Source: Motacilla alba alba
Lineage: Eukaryota; Chordata; Aves; Passeriformes; Motacillidae
Direction of reading: 5' to 3'
Assembly: GCF_015832195.1 (NCBI RefSeq)
Contig: NC_052028.1
Coordinates: 3,143,501-3,207,500 of the forward strand
DNA length: 64,000 bases
Shown: positions 48,523 through 60,550 of the stretch, in pieces
Position numbering within the stretch: position 1 is the first letter of the stretch
Layout: each line of letters begins with the position of its first letter
Notes under the pieces: model-generated
Database searches by the model: none
What the model saw: only the letters and a program-made list of their open reading frames with translations
What the model was told of the DNA's origin: nothing
Program-made: the position numbers and the translations under genes

Positions 48523-50339
48523 AGGCAGTAGGGAGCACACAAGCAGGATCTGCCTCAGGCCGGTTTTGCCCCACCTGCTTCAGGTGAAAAGCACCAAAAA
48601 AGTCCTGGAGCGAGAAGAAGGGTGTCTCTTGCTCAGGGAGTCAGAGCCTTGCTGGGGCAGCATCTCCGAGCTGGCTGGTGCTCAGGTCACCTGGCAGTAG
48701 GAGACCTGTGCCCATGATGGCAAGGTGGGGGGATGCCAGTGGTAGTGATGCCACCAGCACCTGAGCACCCAGAGGGGACAGGGCACAGCTGGGAGGTGCT
48801 GAGCTGTGCCAAGTACTCCTGCTCACTGCCAGGGTCCAGCTCTGCCAGATAGAGGTGCAGGACCTGCAAGATCTTCATGGGCATCAGTGTCCTGCCTGGT
48901 GCAATCCCAGAGCTGGAAAATGAACTCTGCTGGAGGTGGGCAGTCACGACTGTACCGCTGCTTGAGGCATCGCTGCCCACAGCAGGTGGAGCTTCAGAAA
49001 GCACGGGGCAGCACGTGAGGTAAAATGCAGGAATTAATGACTGTAAAGGTCAAGCAGGATGCACTGACGGAGGCCCTTGGCTCCCAGGAGTGGGCTTGGC
49101 TGACTCTGCTGCAGTCCCAGCCTGCCAGGATGGAAAGCAGGTGGGTGCTGGCATCAGCCCCTGCCCACTGTCAAGCAACCCAAGATAAGAGAGTGACACT
49201 TCAGTGGCAAGGGTGGGCGAGGAGATGAAGAAACCCAGGGTTGCCCAGGGCTCTGCCAAGGGAAGATGTTGCTCTGATCTGGCAAATGCAGGGATGAGAG
49301 GGGAAGGTTGTCCTGCTGTTTCCCAGTCCACAGGGAATCCTTGTGGCAGGAGGTGGCCTCATGGAACACCCTGGTCACCTCTCCTCCTCAACCAGAAGTA
49401 GGAGAACAGGCAAAGCCAGAAAGCAGGTAGGACCAGATGGAGCATTTTAATGATTTGGGAGGTCTCATCCATGCTTGCCCTGTTCCTGCACCCATCCTGC
49501 GTTTAGTAGAACCTGCCCTAATCACCTGTTGGCTCATGGGTTTGCCAAGAAGACACAGACCAGCAGCTCTTCCATCCCTGACAGGCCTGCCCCAGGCTTG
49601 CTTGGGCTCATGGGAAGGGCCTGCAGGAGAAGACAGCTGCAGGAGAAGCCAGCCCAGGGGGCTCAGAGGCAAGGCAGGAGAGGGCAAGGTATCCTTCCTT
49701 CCCCACAGGCATCTCATCCTCCAGCCCTCGGTCAGAGGTGCAGGGGAAGCTGCAGGACTGCTGAGGGGACAAGGACAGGGCAGCCTGGTCCCATGTCCCC
49801 ACTGCCCATCTGGACACCTCCACCAGCCTTACACCCACTCCCAGCATTTTGGTGGGGGGAGACACAATTGCCCAGACCCGTGCTTCACCAGGGCTGTCAG
49901 CACCAATGGCTGGCCAAAAGCGAGGCCGGCTGCAGGCTGCAAACCCCCAGCTCGGGCTGGTGGCACCTGTCACGTCTGCTAAGCCCCTGCTCAACCGCTG
50001 CCGTCCGCCCATCGTCACCCAAGGGCTGAAGGCTCGCGCCGCATCAGCCGCTGCCTCTCTGCCCGACAACACCGCGTCTTGCGCTGAGTAGCCTCCTCCT
50101 GCTGTCACAGGCCGACCTATTTCTCACAAATCCTGACTGCTCTGGCCTTAAAACATCCTGACGCAGTGTTGAAAGCGGCCTTGGCACCGCAGCCGGTCCT
50201 GCTTAGGCGGGAGCTGCCGTGGCTTGGCGTGGGCTTTGCAGCGAGCGGGGCTGCCCGGGAGAGCAGCAGGGATCGGCAGCACCGACATGCTCCTCAGGAA
50301 TAATCAGGCATTGATCGTGATCAAAAAGAGGAATATCAT
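48523..50339. other. intergenic DNA, nothing recognised
   Basis: GC-rich unique sequence between the large minisatellite and the LTR candidate. No CR1, exon or strong motif was recognised. Confidence 0.5.
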
Positions 50340-50773
50340 TGTTCAAAACCAGACCAGACTCCAGGTACTAAAAGTGATTTCAGCATTTATTATAATAAAA
50401 GGAAAGGCCTGAAGCGTGGGGGCCCGCGGGCCGAGCAGGAGCGTTCCCGTCGAGGATGCTGCAGCGCTGGTGCTGGGGCTGCTTCAGCAGCCACGTCCCG
50501 ATGTTCCAGGTGGAGTGGCACAGCTTCCCTGAGTCAGATGCCCCTTTTTATCCTGTTCTTTGTCCCTTTGCATTGGTTTCTGTTTGGATCCTTCGCTTGC
50601 ATGAAGGTTTAAGGCGCCTGATTGGCCACTACAGTTCTGTCCAGGCTGGCTCGTTTCACTTGGGGGGTGATACACTTTACTACTCTTTTAACCCCTTTTA
50701 CAATAATCAAACTAACAGTACATGCTTAACAATTATCAACTATTTTACAACAGTTTCTAACCTATTTTTGACA
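50340..50773 (-). mobile_element. probable solo LTR of an endogenous retrovirus-like element
   Basis: The segment is bounded by TGTTCAAAA on the left and TTTTGACA on the right, giving TGT...ACA ends with near-matching inverted tips. On the minus strand the order is that of an LTR: AT-rich U3, a CCAAT box (GGCCAATCAGG, 50617-50627), a TATA-like GGATAAAAAGG about 75 bases later (50542-50552), then AATAAA (50386-50391). No retroviral coding sequence flanks it, hence solo. I cannot see a clean target-site duplication (left flank ATCAT, right flank CCATG), so the exact borders are uncertain. Confidence 0.55.
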
Positions 50774-53700
50774 CCATGGTTCAACCAGGCTAAAAGGTCC
50801 TTGCTACCTGCAGCCCAGGGCTGCTGGGTGTTGAGGTTCTCTGCTGGGGCTGAAGGAGCTGGCAATAGAAGAAGTGTCCTCCTTCCCACAAGCACAGCCA
50901 GCACACCCCGAGCAGTCACCCACACTGTGGGGTGTGGAAGGTGAACCTGAGACCCCAAACCAAGACATGGTGGCAGCACCATGGAGCTGCAGGCGGGATG
51001 CCAGGCTGGGTGGTGCTCTCGTCCCCAGGGCAGGAGGACCTCAGGCAGTGTCTGTGCAGAAAGCACCCTGTGATGGCTGCAGCGACATCCCCAGCCTCCT
51101 GCAGAGCCGCAGCAGGGCAGCCAGCCAGGGCCCTTGGCCAGCTGGAGCCACAGCTTTGCCTTGCTGGGGACACAGCTCATCCCAGGGTGGGCTGGTGGGA
51201 TGCAGGAATGGGTGTCAGCTTCCACCTACGGAGTCCTCCTCAAGGATGCTGCTGGGTAAACACCCCCCTGCTCCAGCTCAGGCGTGGGGAGGTCTCAGTG
51301 TGTGGTGGTTGGTCAGGAATCCTGGAATTCCCGGAGGTGAAGTGATGCAGATGTCAAGCCTTTATCATGGATAAAGGATCTCCCATGGCTTCTCTCCCCT
51401 GAGAAAAGCCCTTTTCAGTCTTGCTCTACTGCAGAGACAACACAGCATCCCACAGACCTTGTGGGACCCTCCTCCCCTGTCCCACACCCCAGCAGGCAAC
51501 GTTTGTGGGGAAGAAGCCAAGACAGAGCTCACTCCCTGTGGAGAGTGTGCAAAGAGACGAGGCATCCTTAGCCTGAATTCGAATACTCCACAACCTTTTG
51601 GAAGAACTTCAGCCAAGGCTGGAAATGGGCCTGGAAAGCTGCCATGATGTGTGTGACACAGGGAAGGTCACCTGGCCAGCTGCAGGGAGCAGAAATTGGG
51701 AGGCTCATTTCAATTAATGGTCCCAACTGAGCTGTCCCAGCAGCCCCAGGCTCCAGCCTGAGCCAAGCCAGATGTCTGACAGTGAGCATCCCCCAAGCTG
51801 CCCATGCTTGGAGACCCCCAGCACACCTGCATTAGTCCCATCCAGCTGCTGTGGGGCTGCCAAAACCCCAACCAAGCTGGTGTCAGCTCAGCCCAGGACA
51901 TGCTGGGAAGCACCCAGTGATGGCCCAGCCATGTTGGACATGCTGGATGGCTCTAACACCTGGCACCAGGGCTGGCTTGTCGCCACAGCGCCCTGAGCCG
52001 TGATGTGCCCCTACCAAGGACAGCTGAGCAGATCCCACCATCCCAACCTCCCACTGGAGTGTGTGAACTGGCTCCCCTCCCAGCAACAAGGATTGGGTGC
52101 TCATGGAGGTTCCCACCCCACCACCGAGGTCCTGCTGCCTCCCCTGCCCAGCTCCGTCCCCTCGGTGTCCCGTCCCCGCGGTGTCCCCGCAATGGCAACG
52201 CGAGGTCACGCCTGGCCGGCGGCGAGCCCGCCATCCGGCTCAGCTGAAGCACATTTTGTCCGGCGCTTCCTGCATCCTGCCCCATCCCCACGCCGGGGGG
52301 GCAGGTCAGCCCGGGGTCAGCCCGCTAATTGCAGCCCGGGGGACGGCGGGACGAGGCGGCCACCAGCACCAGGCTGAGACCCGGCACGGGGGACATGGAA
52401 TGGGGACAACCTGCAGCCGAGCCCGGCACCCCACAAAGTGCCGAGGTGCCCCTGTGACAGGACAGGACATGTCTCTGGCACCACAGTGAGGGTTCCAGCT
52501 CCTGTTGCAGCTCACCCCGGAATCCATTCTCTCCAAGCCAGGCCATTCCACATGGAAAACATCACTGCTGGATCGGCCCCGCACCAGGGTCTGGCCTCCC
52601 CTGGCATCACTTGCTGGCACCTTCCCACGCCACCAAGGCCAAGCGGGGATGGGGACACAGCTGTGCCCTCTGTGACAGCACGCCCTAGGGCCACAAGCAG
52701 GTTTGGTTGCCCTTCTGCTAACTCTGTTTAATGAGGATGTTAATTAAGAGAGACTCGAGGCCAGCCCTTGTGGTAGCGCCCAGGGTTGTCCCTCAGTGCC
52801 GTGCCGAGCTCGTTATCATCATCCCGGGTGCCCTGTGTCACCTGGCTGCCAGCAGGTACCCTGGGGACAGCAGCCCTGGGTGCCACTTCCCCAGCAGCAG
52901 CAGTGGGGACAGCCCAGCGCAGGGCTGTGCCTGACAGAGGGTGAGCATGGAGGGGATGGGTTCACCCTCGGGGGATGCCTGAGGTCCTGCTCGTTAGGCA
53001 AGGCTCCAGGCCAGCACAGGGCCACCCTCCCACACACTCACCTGGGAGGCAGGGATGGAGCCCAGCACGGGGGTGAGCTGCAAGTGGGGTGGCAGCCAGC
53101 ACCCCACATCCCATCTCCCCACCAGCCCATCCTACTCGCAGGCGGGGTTTGAATCCCACATCTGATTCTTTTCTCCCTAACCTGTTTACCTGCATGGGGA
53201 AGCCCCTGCTCCCTTTGTCCCCTGCTAATGTCCATGTCCTCCCCGGCAGTTCCACATCTCTGCTGTCACTCTCCTGCCCTGCTAACACCCATGGTCCCTG
53301 CCAGCGCCCTGCCAGCATGGCACAGCAGGGTTTGCTGTGCCATGATGGCATTTCCCCAGGCATTGCTCCGTGCCAACAGCCCAAGCACAGCCCTGTGGTG
53401 GGTGACACAGCCAGATCAGGGTGACATTCCCAGCAGTCCCCAGCCCCAGCTGTGGGTGGGATGAAGCAGCAGCCCCCTTGCAGCTCCCCAGGGGATCAGG
53501 GCCGGGGAGGGGGCTCTGTGTGCTGCTCCCCAGGACACTCTCCCAGCATGGGGCAGGGGCTGGCTCCCTCCAGGTGCCAGGACTGTGTCTTCACACAGCC
53601 CCAACCCCTAGCCACAGTCGTAAAGAAACCAGCCAGACTCCATTTTCCCAGAACACCCCCACCACATTCCTGCTAAGTGCTTTCGGCTGTGCGAGCGGCA

Positions 53701-54784
53701 CGGCTTGGGAACCAGCTCCCAGCAGCCCCTTGCTAGTGCCACCCTGGTCGGAGCAGAGCCATGCACCAGAGCCCTGCTGGGGCACGACCAGGGTCTGTCT
53801 GTCTGTCCCTGCAGGCCTCGAGCTGTGTCACTCACCACACTGGCCCAGCTCCATCACTGTCACCATGTGCTGCAGTGGTTCCCACACCCAGCCCAGGGTT
53901 CAGCATTGCTGTGACTGGGGTGCCTGGGCTCCCAACCACCCAGGAGCTGCAGGAGCAGTGGGGGGAATGCTGCTGGAGAGGGCATTTGGGGCAGCTTTCC
54001 CCAAGGACTTTCTGCTCCATGCCAGCAGGTCGCTGCCGGGCAGGGACGGAGCCCACGCACCGCCATCACCCCCCTCCTCCGGGTGCACATCTGGCCAGCA
54101 GATGCTGGCCCAAACGCTGGCTGGAGCTGGGGACAAAGGCTCTCGCTACCTCCTCCCGGCAAGGCAGAGCCAGCACTGCCGGCTCCAGCCGGATCTTCCG
54201 CTTGTCAGGCTGGGAGGGCCCTGGAGAACCTCCAGGGGACCGGTAGGAGGTTCCCAGCCCACCTGCCAGGTATGATTCCCAACACAGCACCCAAGTACTG
54301 GCAGCACTTGTCCATGGCTAGCATCCAACATCCCCTCCACCCCAGACATCTCCTGCTGATCCGGTACCAACATGAGGCCAGGCTGGAAAGCCACCCCAGA
54401 GCCCACTCACCTTTGGGAGCTCATTTCAGACTTGTTCCAGCAACACGAGCCTCATGATGGTTCTTCATGCACTTTAATATTATTTCACCAAAACAAATGG
54501 TGCTGGCACTGTTGGGTGAAACTCCAGGCAGGTCAAGGAAATATCCCCGGGAGGAGCCAAGGCTGGCTTAGCCCAGGCACGGCCAGGATTAACTGCGGGG
54601 ATTTAGCAGCCAGGGCGACTCCAGCTCAGCTCATCACACCGTCCCACCACGCTCCGCATTGTCACTGGCGAGGTCCCCACAGCCAGCAGGACCGCAGCAC
54701 ATGGGCCACCACTGCTGCTGGGGGGCCTGGAGGGCTAGACAGAGGGGTGGGAGAGAAATAACCAAGCTGGAAATCATGACACAA
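50774..54784. other. intergenic DNA 3' of CXXC5, no gene seen
   Basis: GC-rich unique sequence between the solo LTR candidate and the CXXC5 poly(A) region. A CpG-richer patch lies at about 52150-52400, and there is a short AT-rich piece with GTTAATTAAGAG at 52739-52750. Open frames such as 53421-54275 plus have low-complexity Pro/Ser/Gly/Cys composition and no recognisable domain. Confidence 0.6.
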
Positions 54785-54797
54785 AACATGCATTCAT

Positions 54798-54803
54798 TTT
54801 ATT
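54798..54803 (-). terminator. distal poly(A) signal AATAAA of CXXC5
   Basis: TTTATT on the plus strand is AATAAA in the transcript. It lies at the downstream edge of the AT-rich 3'UTR and is the best candidate for the main 3' end. Confidence 0.65.
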
Positions 54804-54945
54804 CACAAAAACAGCCTGGATCGCTAAAACATTACAAACAGCATTTCAATTTAATGATGGAGAGAGAGCTGGAGAGACTGGGGGGTGAACAGAAGAGAAA
54901 TATCACTTTGCATAACTGCTTCAGCACAGGTCCTGCAATATTTGT

Positions 54946-54951
54946 TTTATT
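54946..54951 (-). terminator. internal poly(A) signal AATAAA of CXXC5
   Basis: A second AATAAA on the transcribed strand, about 820 bases after the stop codon. It could give a 3'UTR about 150 bases shorter. Confidence 0.4.
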
Positions 54952-55534
54952 TTGATTTTAACTTCTGTAAGTTTACAAAAATTACTTCTAGGAGTAAACC
55001 ATTGCAATTAGGAGGATTTTCTGTACGCAGCGTTTCTTGTTCTATATTAATAAACTAACAACGACCTTTTTTTTGCCTTTTTTTTACTCTTTTTTTTCCT
55101 TTTTTTGAATTCCGCCAGTTGTGTAGCAATTGTTTTCTTCCACCTTTTATACCGACCCTCTTGTGGGTTAAACTTCCAGAGGTGAATGGCGAGGAGAAGG
55201 GATACTACATCGCTTTAAACATATTCTCATTTATAAACATGAAGTTGAGGCATTCTAGAAACTATCCACTCTATTGTATGATGGGAAAGAATCAAATAAA
55301 AAGTATAAATGAGGGTGCAATTAAACAACTGTGCTAAATTACAGTAGTGCTTATTAGTAACTAGATTTTAAAAGGTTACTGTAAATTTACATTCCCTACA
55401 CAAGTACTGCATCTTTCACACATAAACAACATCAACACCAAAACACAGAAAGAAACTGATTGTCCATACTCTGTCTATTAAGTCTTGGTACTTTACAGAT
55501 CCATTGTTTTTTTCTTTTAATTATTTTTTTGTTT

Positions 55535-55540
55535 TTTATT
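55535..55540 (-). terminator. proximal poly(A) signal AATAAA of CXXC5
   Basis: An AATAAA about 230 bases after the stop codon within a U-rich setting (plus-strand T runs). If used, it would remove about three quarters of the 3'UTR. Confidence 0.35.
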
Positions 55541-55769
55541 TGAAAAGCAGTTAAATGTCTGACTAGGACTCGAAGATGTTAAAACGAACGAAAAAAAAGG
55601 AAAAAAAAGAAAAAATTATAAAAACAGGAATGAGATTTGCGAGAAAATATTTTTGGTTCTAAAGAGACACAGGTGCATCCATTCATTTCAGCCAAAAATC
55701 CCTTGCCTGAGACAACACAAGCAAGCAGTGACATTGCACTTGGATGACAGAGCTTTGGGATTCCCGTTC

Positions 55770-55814
55770 CTACTGGAACCATCTGAACGCGGCTCCTGTA
55801 GGAAGCATCACCTT
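55770..55814 (-). CDS. CXXC5: CXXC5, terminal coding exon (residues 263-276 and stop)
   Basis: This 45-base exon, too short to stand out as an open frame, was found by reading the minus strand downstream of the main exon. It encodes KVMLPTGAAFRWFQ and then TAG (55770-55772). It begins right after a good 3' splice site (a pyrimidine-rich run ending TTTCCAG, with AAG as the first codon). It joins in phase 0 to the main exon's Glu262, giving ...SAALE-KVMLPTGAAFRWFQ, which matches the known CXXC5 C-terminus and completes a 276-residue protein. The intron between the two is 4736 bases (55815-60550). Exon order and strand fit a gene transcribed right to left. Confidence 0.95.
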   Translation of the reverse strand, partial: KVMLPTGAAFRWFQ

Positions 55815-57604
55815 CTGGAAAGGAAGAGAGACAGGGAGGGGGATAGAAGAAGGAGGGACAAGGCGTTAGGTCGGGTCCAGCACAGGTGTGCAGCACCAGG
55901 GCTGAGCAGCCACCCCTCACCCCCACCCCGGCACCCCGGTCCCCAGCCTCGGGACGGATCCAGCCCAGGCTCAGCACCCTTTGGTGCTGCTCTACATCCC
56001 AAGATTTCCAACCCACGATGCCAGCAGTAGGGAGACTGGGGTCCCCCTGCTGCCAGACCCTCCCTGGCCAGGCACCAGTACAGCAGACTGGCCATTGTTC
56101 CCACATCCCCATGTCCCCGCGTCCCCATGTCCCCGTGCTGCAGCTGGCACAATGGCACAGCCCCTGGCTTCCCCTCTGGCCAGGCCGTGGGCAGTCACCA
56201 TGGCCTGGCACAACCCTGCACAGTCCCCTCACTGCCAAACCCCACAGTCCCTGCCATGGACGGACAGACAGACACCTAGAGGACAGGAGCCCGGGCACCA
56301 GATGGGTTTAGGAGCACATTTGGATGGAAACTGGGGTAGGGAGTAGGAGCTGAATGGGCCTGGGGACACCAGAGCAGGAGCTGCTCAGGACATGGGACAT
56401 GCTCAGCCTCAAGGAACAACCTTGACCCCAGCAGAGCAGCCCCAGGCACTACCAGGTACCTCAGCACCTCACAGGGGAGAGGGATGAGTCCCACCAGGCT
56501 CAACCCCACGGCCGACAAAGGGCCCAACAACACACAAGATTGCTTAGAAGCCACCTCCAGGAAAGATGGTGTGGGGCCAAGCTCCAGTAGCACTGTGGTC
56601 CTCTGGAAGGAGAACCAGGGACATTTTCCATCTGGATGACGTGGAAAGCCTGTGCAACGTTCATGAGAACGTGGGTGGAGTATGCAAGGACCACAACGTC
56701 TCTCAGTGCCAACAGCCCCAAACAAGGCTGAGCTGTGCCAGCCAGAAACACAATCACCACAGGACCACCACACAAGCACCTGAGAGGACCCTTCAGGTCC
56801 CACATCTCCAAACAAGCAAGGGACACCGATGGGAAAGAGGCCACAGGCTGCAGTGACAGGTGTGGGCCAGCAGACTGGCTGCCATGGGGCAGGCAGGGGC
56901 ATAATACTGAGCCCGTGTGCAGGCTGGGACACCTCATGTAGCACCCTAAGAGTCAAACCAAGCACATTTTTGTCCCTAATTCCATGCAGGAATCCGCGAG
57001 ATCCACTGGCTCCTTCTCTTTGATCAAGACACCAACCAAGCCTCAATGAAACACCTGAGCAGCATCACCCCATCCCTGCAGGTGGGTGTCCCCTCCCACA
57101 GGCACAACCCAAACACAGGGCTTGGGCAAGGGCAGGGGCATGGAGGGCCAGAACGAGCAGGAGCTGGTGGTGCCCACCAGGCTGCTGACAGATCCCACCT
57201 GCTCCTGCTCCCAGCCCACGTCAGGGAGCAAATTGAGCTGGGGCAGTCACAAGCTGCAGGCATCACCCCTTCCCCAAGGTGCCTACAACACATAATCAGA
57301 CATCTGGGAAGGCACAAGTGCCTGTGCCCAGCGATGCACAGGGCTGTGGCACTCCACCCTGACCACGCTGGATCCCACTCTAGGCACTGAATGCAGAACA
57401 GGCAGGGCAGAGCAGGGTGGACTCTCCAGCAAGGGCCACCTACCCAGATCCATCATCCCAGAGGAGAGAAAAGGGGGGAGAGAGAGGGGGCTCCTCATGG
57501 ATCTGGAAGGACATGTCTGATAAATACCTCTGCTCCTTTATTATTAAAGGAAGATGGACAACCAGCTCTAATGTGGATGCCCAGGAGAGATTCCCCTCAT
57601 GCCC

Positions 57605-57880
57605 ACAATCACAGATTCACAGAATGGTTTAGAGGAGACCTTAAAGACCCTCTCATTCCATCCCCTGCCAGGGGCAGGGACACCTTCCACCAGACCAGAT
57701 TGCTCCAGGCCCCATCCAACCTGGCCTTGGACACTTCCAGGGCCAGGGCAGCCACAGCTTCTCTGGGCAGCTGGTGCCAGAGCCTCAAACCCTCATCATA
57801 AACATTTCTACTTCATGTCCAACCTAAATCTATCCCCTTGAGTTTAAAACGCTCACCCCTTGTCCTCCATGGCCAGAGTC
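57605..57880 (-). mobile_element. CR1 LINE 3' fragment in CXXC5 intron
   Basis: Starts with the CR1 terminal pattern ATCACAGATTCACAGAATGG and runs through the typical avian CR1 3' end (read on plus: CCTGCCAGGGGCAGGGACACC, CATCCAACCTGGCCTTGGACA, and on to the CTAAATCTA block). The sense strand is minus, the same as CXXC5. It is 5'-truncated, as nearly all CR1 copies are, and has no coding capacity. Confidence 0.9.
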
Positions 57881-58261
57881 TGTCTGTGAGGCTGACATGA
57901 GGGTGACACTGACCCTCACTGGCTCTATCTGGACCATCAGAGCTCTTCAGCACAGCTTCTCTGAACGGAGAACAGCTCTGATGAGTCAAATCCCAACTAT
58001 TCATGGCCTTCATGTGACCTACAGCTCTGCAGACAAGCCCAGGGTGACCTGTGCAGGGCTGGCCAGCAGCCCCCACAGTATCAGCCAGGGTTGCTGGGGC
58101 TGGCAGAGCCCAGAGGAGCCTGGTCAGTGCAGGGACGTGCTGCTGCCTGCTCCCAGCACCCGACCTGGCTGGTCTCAGAGCCCCAGGCAGCCCCAGCACA
58201 GTGGGACACCAGCAGTGACCGGTTCTTCGGGCTCTGGAGATGTGCAGATAAAGCTTAACAG

Positions 58262-58350
58262 CCACTGAGGGATTTAGCCCGGGTTTTTTATGCCACCATA
58301 AAGGTTTAATTCTATTTTTTTTTTTACTGCTTGATTTTAGATCAATGTTT
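58262..58350. promoter_or_regulatory. short AT-rich element in CXXC5 intron
   Basis: A block of about 90 bases with TTTTTTATGCCACCATAAAG, a T12 run and GATCAATGTTTAATC stands out from the GC-rich intron. TTTTTTATG may suit a CDX/HOX-type factor. It could equally be an ordinary AT-rich stretch. Confidence 0.25.
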
Positions 58351-59059
58351 AATCACAGCTGCGGTCCCTGTCTGGGCTCTCCCAGGATGTTCCTCTGGAG
58401 GCACAGGGGTGGCAGGACAGAGTCACTGTCCTTCCTCTGGGGGGCATTGGCACTGCCCCCACAGACAGGGACAATGCTTCACAAAGCCTTGTGAACAATT
58501 CATCCCCATATGAAGGGCCACTGAACGGCCCCTTCTGTCCCAGTGTCCAGTACAGCAGTGTGGTGGCACCCCACCAGCCCCAGCAGTCCATGGAACTCTG
58601 CATGCTGGCCCTCTCCACACAGGTCTCCAGCACAGCATGGGTGCTGGTGGTTGCCCTACAGTTGGCCCAAGGCTGGTTGACAGGTTAGATTCAGCAGCCC
58701 AGCTTTGACCCAGGTGACCTGGGACATCAGCCAGGGTGATGGTGTCCCTGTCCCTGCCACAATCTTGTACAACCCTACCAAGGTCAACACACGGTACAGG
58801 TGGATGTTCTGAGGGAGAGGATGGTCTGTCATGAAAAGGGGATGGTGACGCCCTGGAGTGACCCACACCTCCCCAGGCATCCATCCCTGCACGGTGGCAT
58901 CACTCTAGAGCTTCAACACACCTGGTCATGCCCAGGGGGATGGGGCTCATCTCTGGTGGGGCCCAGCTCTACCAGATGCAGAACCCTATTTCAGTGGCCT
59001 CAATTTCCCAGCCAGTCATGAGATAGAGAAACCCATCACAGGAGTGACTGTTCCATGGG

Positions 59060-59360
59060 TTCCTGGTGCTATTTATCACCCCAGACCCAGCGCTGGGAGA
59101 AGGGAGCGACTCCTCTGGCTGCTGTGAGCTCCGAGTCTATTGACCCGCTTTAGGACTCTTTGGAAGAAATGAACTTTTTTTTTCCCTTTCTCCCTTTTTC
59201 CAGATCACTGACTCAGCAAATTAGAACAAGAATATAATTTAGCAATACAGCGGTTTTTGAAAGACACAGTCCCCCTCTCCTCATCCCCACCGCCCAAATA
59301 GATTTTTTTTCCCCTTCAGTATTCATTCAGAGCTGATGCTAATTGAAAAACGTTGAATGT
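59060..59360. promoter_or_regulatory. AT-rich intronic element with a MARE/AP-1-like site
   Basis: About 300 bases of unusually AT-rich, low-repeat sequence in the CXXC5 intron, including GACTCTTTGG, two T-rich tracts, AATATAATTTAGCAATAC and GATGCTAATTG. TGACTCAGCAAATT at 59209-59222 fits a MAF-recognition/AP-1 half-palindrome with the AT-rich flank favoured by large MAFs. Enhancer function is inferred from composition and motif only. Confidence 0.35.
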
Positions 59361-60550
59361 GGCTAAGGGAGCGGCGGGCTTTGGTTGCATTGGGACCACC
59401 AGAGGATGGGCAAAGCCCTTGTGCCAGGATGCACGATCCAGCTGACGTCCAGGTGACTTCTCAGCCTATCTGTCTCTCCAAGGGGATGTGCTCACCAGAA
59501 GGAGGAAGCACACCAGCATGGCTGAGAGTGGGGTCAGCTCACGGAAAAATCAAACCCGGCTTCAGCACAACACCTGGGTGGGCAGGAAGGGGGAGGCTCT
59601 GCCAGAGCAGTGTGTGCATGGGGCACCCCTGCCCTGCTGGCACCCAGCCCCCAGCCACGCCAGGCCACGCCAGCAGCAGCTGCCCACGGCCCCGAATGAG
59701 TTTCAGGCCCACACAACCCAAGTCACCAGACTTCGCCTGTCGTCCCCACGTGAATGTCACACCTCCCCAGGGGATTTGGCAAGGTGGCACCTCAACCCAA
59801 TGGCTCTCCTCCAAAGCCAAGGACATCCACAAGCAGGCCATGGTGGGCAGTGACAGCCTGAGCAGCTGGCCTACACCAGGACACCTGGACGTCCCCAGCA
59901 GGAGCAGGGATGTGCCTGGCTCTGCTGGGTGCTGAAACAGGAGCACTGCCAGTGGGGACTGCAGCACTGCTGCCACAGGAAATCCAGCTGCTGCCTTATG
60001 GACTCATCCTGGCCCAGGGAGACCCGGCACAGCCACTCCACCGGGGATGCTGCCCAGTGCACACTGCAGCAGTTTGCTCCCAAAACCAGGGATCGTTGTG
60101 CTCCTGCTCAGAGTGGAGTGAGCTGAGGGGCTGGGCTTTGCCTGCACTGTGGCCACAGGTTTCATCATCACCAATTACCCCACGGTCTGCCCCAAAAAGT
60201 CATCCCCCTGCTCTGGGGTTGGATGTTGCTCCCCAGCTCAGGGAGCTGCGACCCACTGAGGACAGGTGATGCCGTCACCAAAAGCCCGCTGCTGCCTGTG
60301 CTTGCAAAGTCCAGCACGCCCAGGGAGAGACCCCAGCCCTCCTCCCCACATCAATCAACCCCAGTACACAGCAGGGGGTGGGGACTGGTGGGCAGAGCAT
60401 ACATCTCAGGGTGAGAGCTGTTAATGGAAAAGGGAAAAATAAAAAAAAAAAAAAAGTAAGAAGTACCAGGTGTTTTATTATCTAGGGCAAGATCCAAACC
60501 CAGGAGCGCAGCCCGAGGAGGGGTTAGGGTGCCTGAGAGGGGCCGGTTAC

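Larger units (their letters stand above)
54785..55769 (-). other. CXXC5: CXXC5 3' untranslated region
   Basis: Directly after the CXXC5 stop the sequence becomes strongly AT-rich for about 1 kb, in sharp contrast to GC-rich DNA on both sides. It carries three AATAAA signals on the transcribed strand and several A-rich blocks (55060-55105 and 55590-55615 read as A-runs in the mRNA). The distal signal at 54798-54803 lies where the AT-rich block ends, so I place the 3' end near 54785. Long, AT-rich, well-conserved 3'UTRs are usual for this class of regulatory gene; conservation is not tested here. Confidence 0.75.
55815..60550 (-). other. CXXC5: CXXC5 intron between coding exons
   Basis: A 4736-base phase-0 intron bounded by GTAACC (donor, 60550-60545) and TTTCCAG (acceptor, 55820-55815). 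It holds one CR1 fragment (57605-57880), an AT-rich element near 58262-58350, a larger AT-rich element at 59060-59360, and an A17 run near 60440-60456. The rest is GC-rich sequence with no supportable exon; open frames such as 56276-57046 minus show no family features. Confidence 0.85.

Noticed and set aside
53421..54275. 284-codon plus-strand frame next to the CXXC5 3' end
   Set aside because: No domain, biased composition, and overlapping frames of similar length on both strands point to chance.
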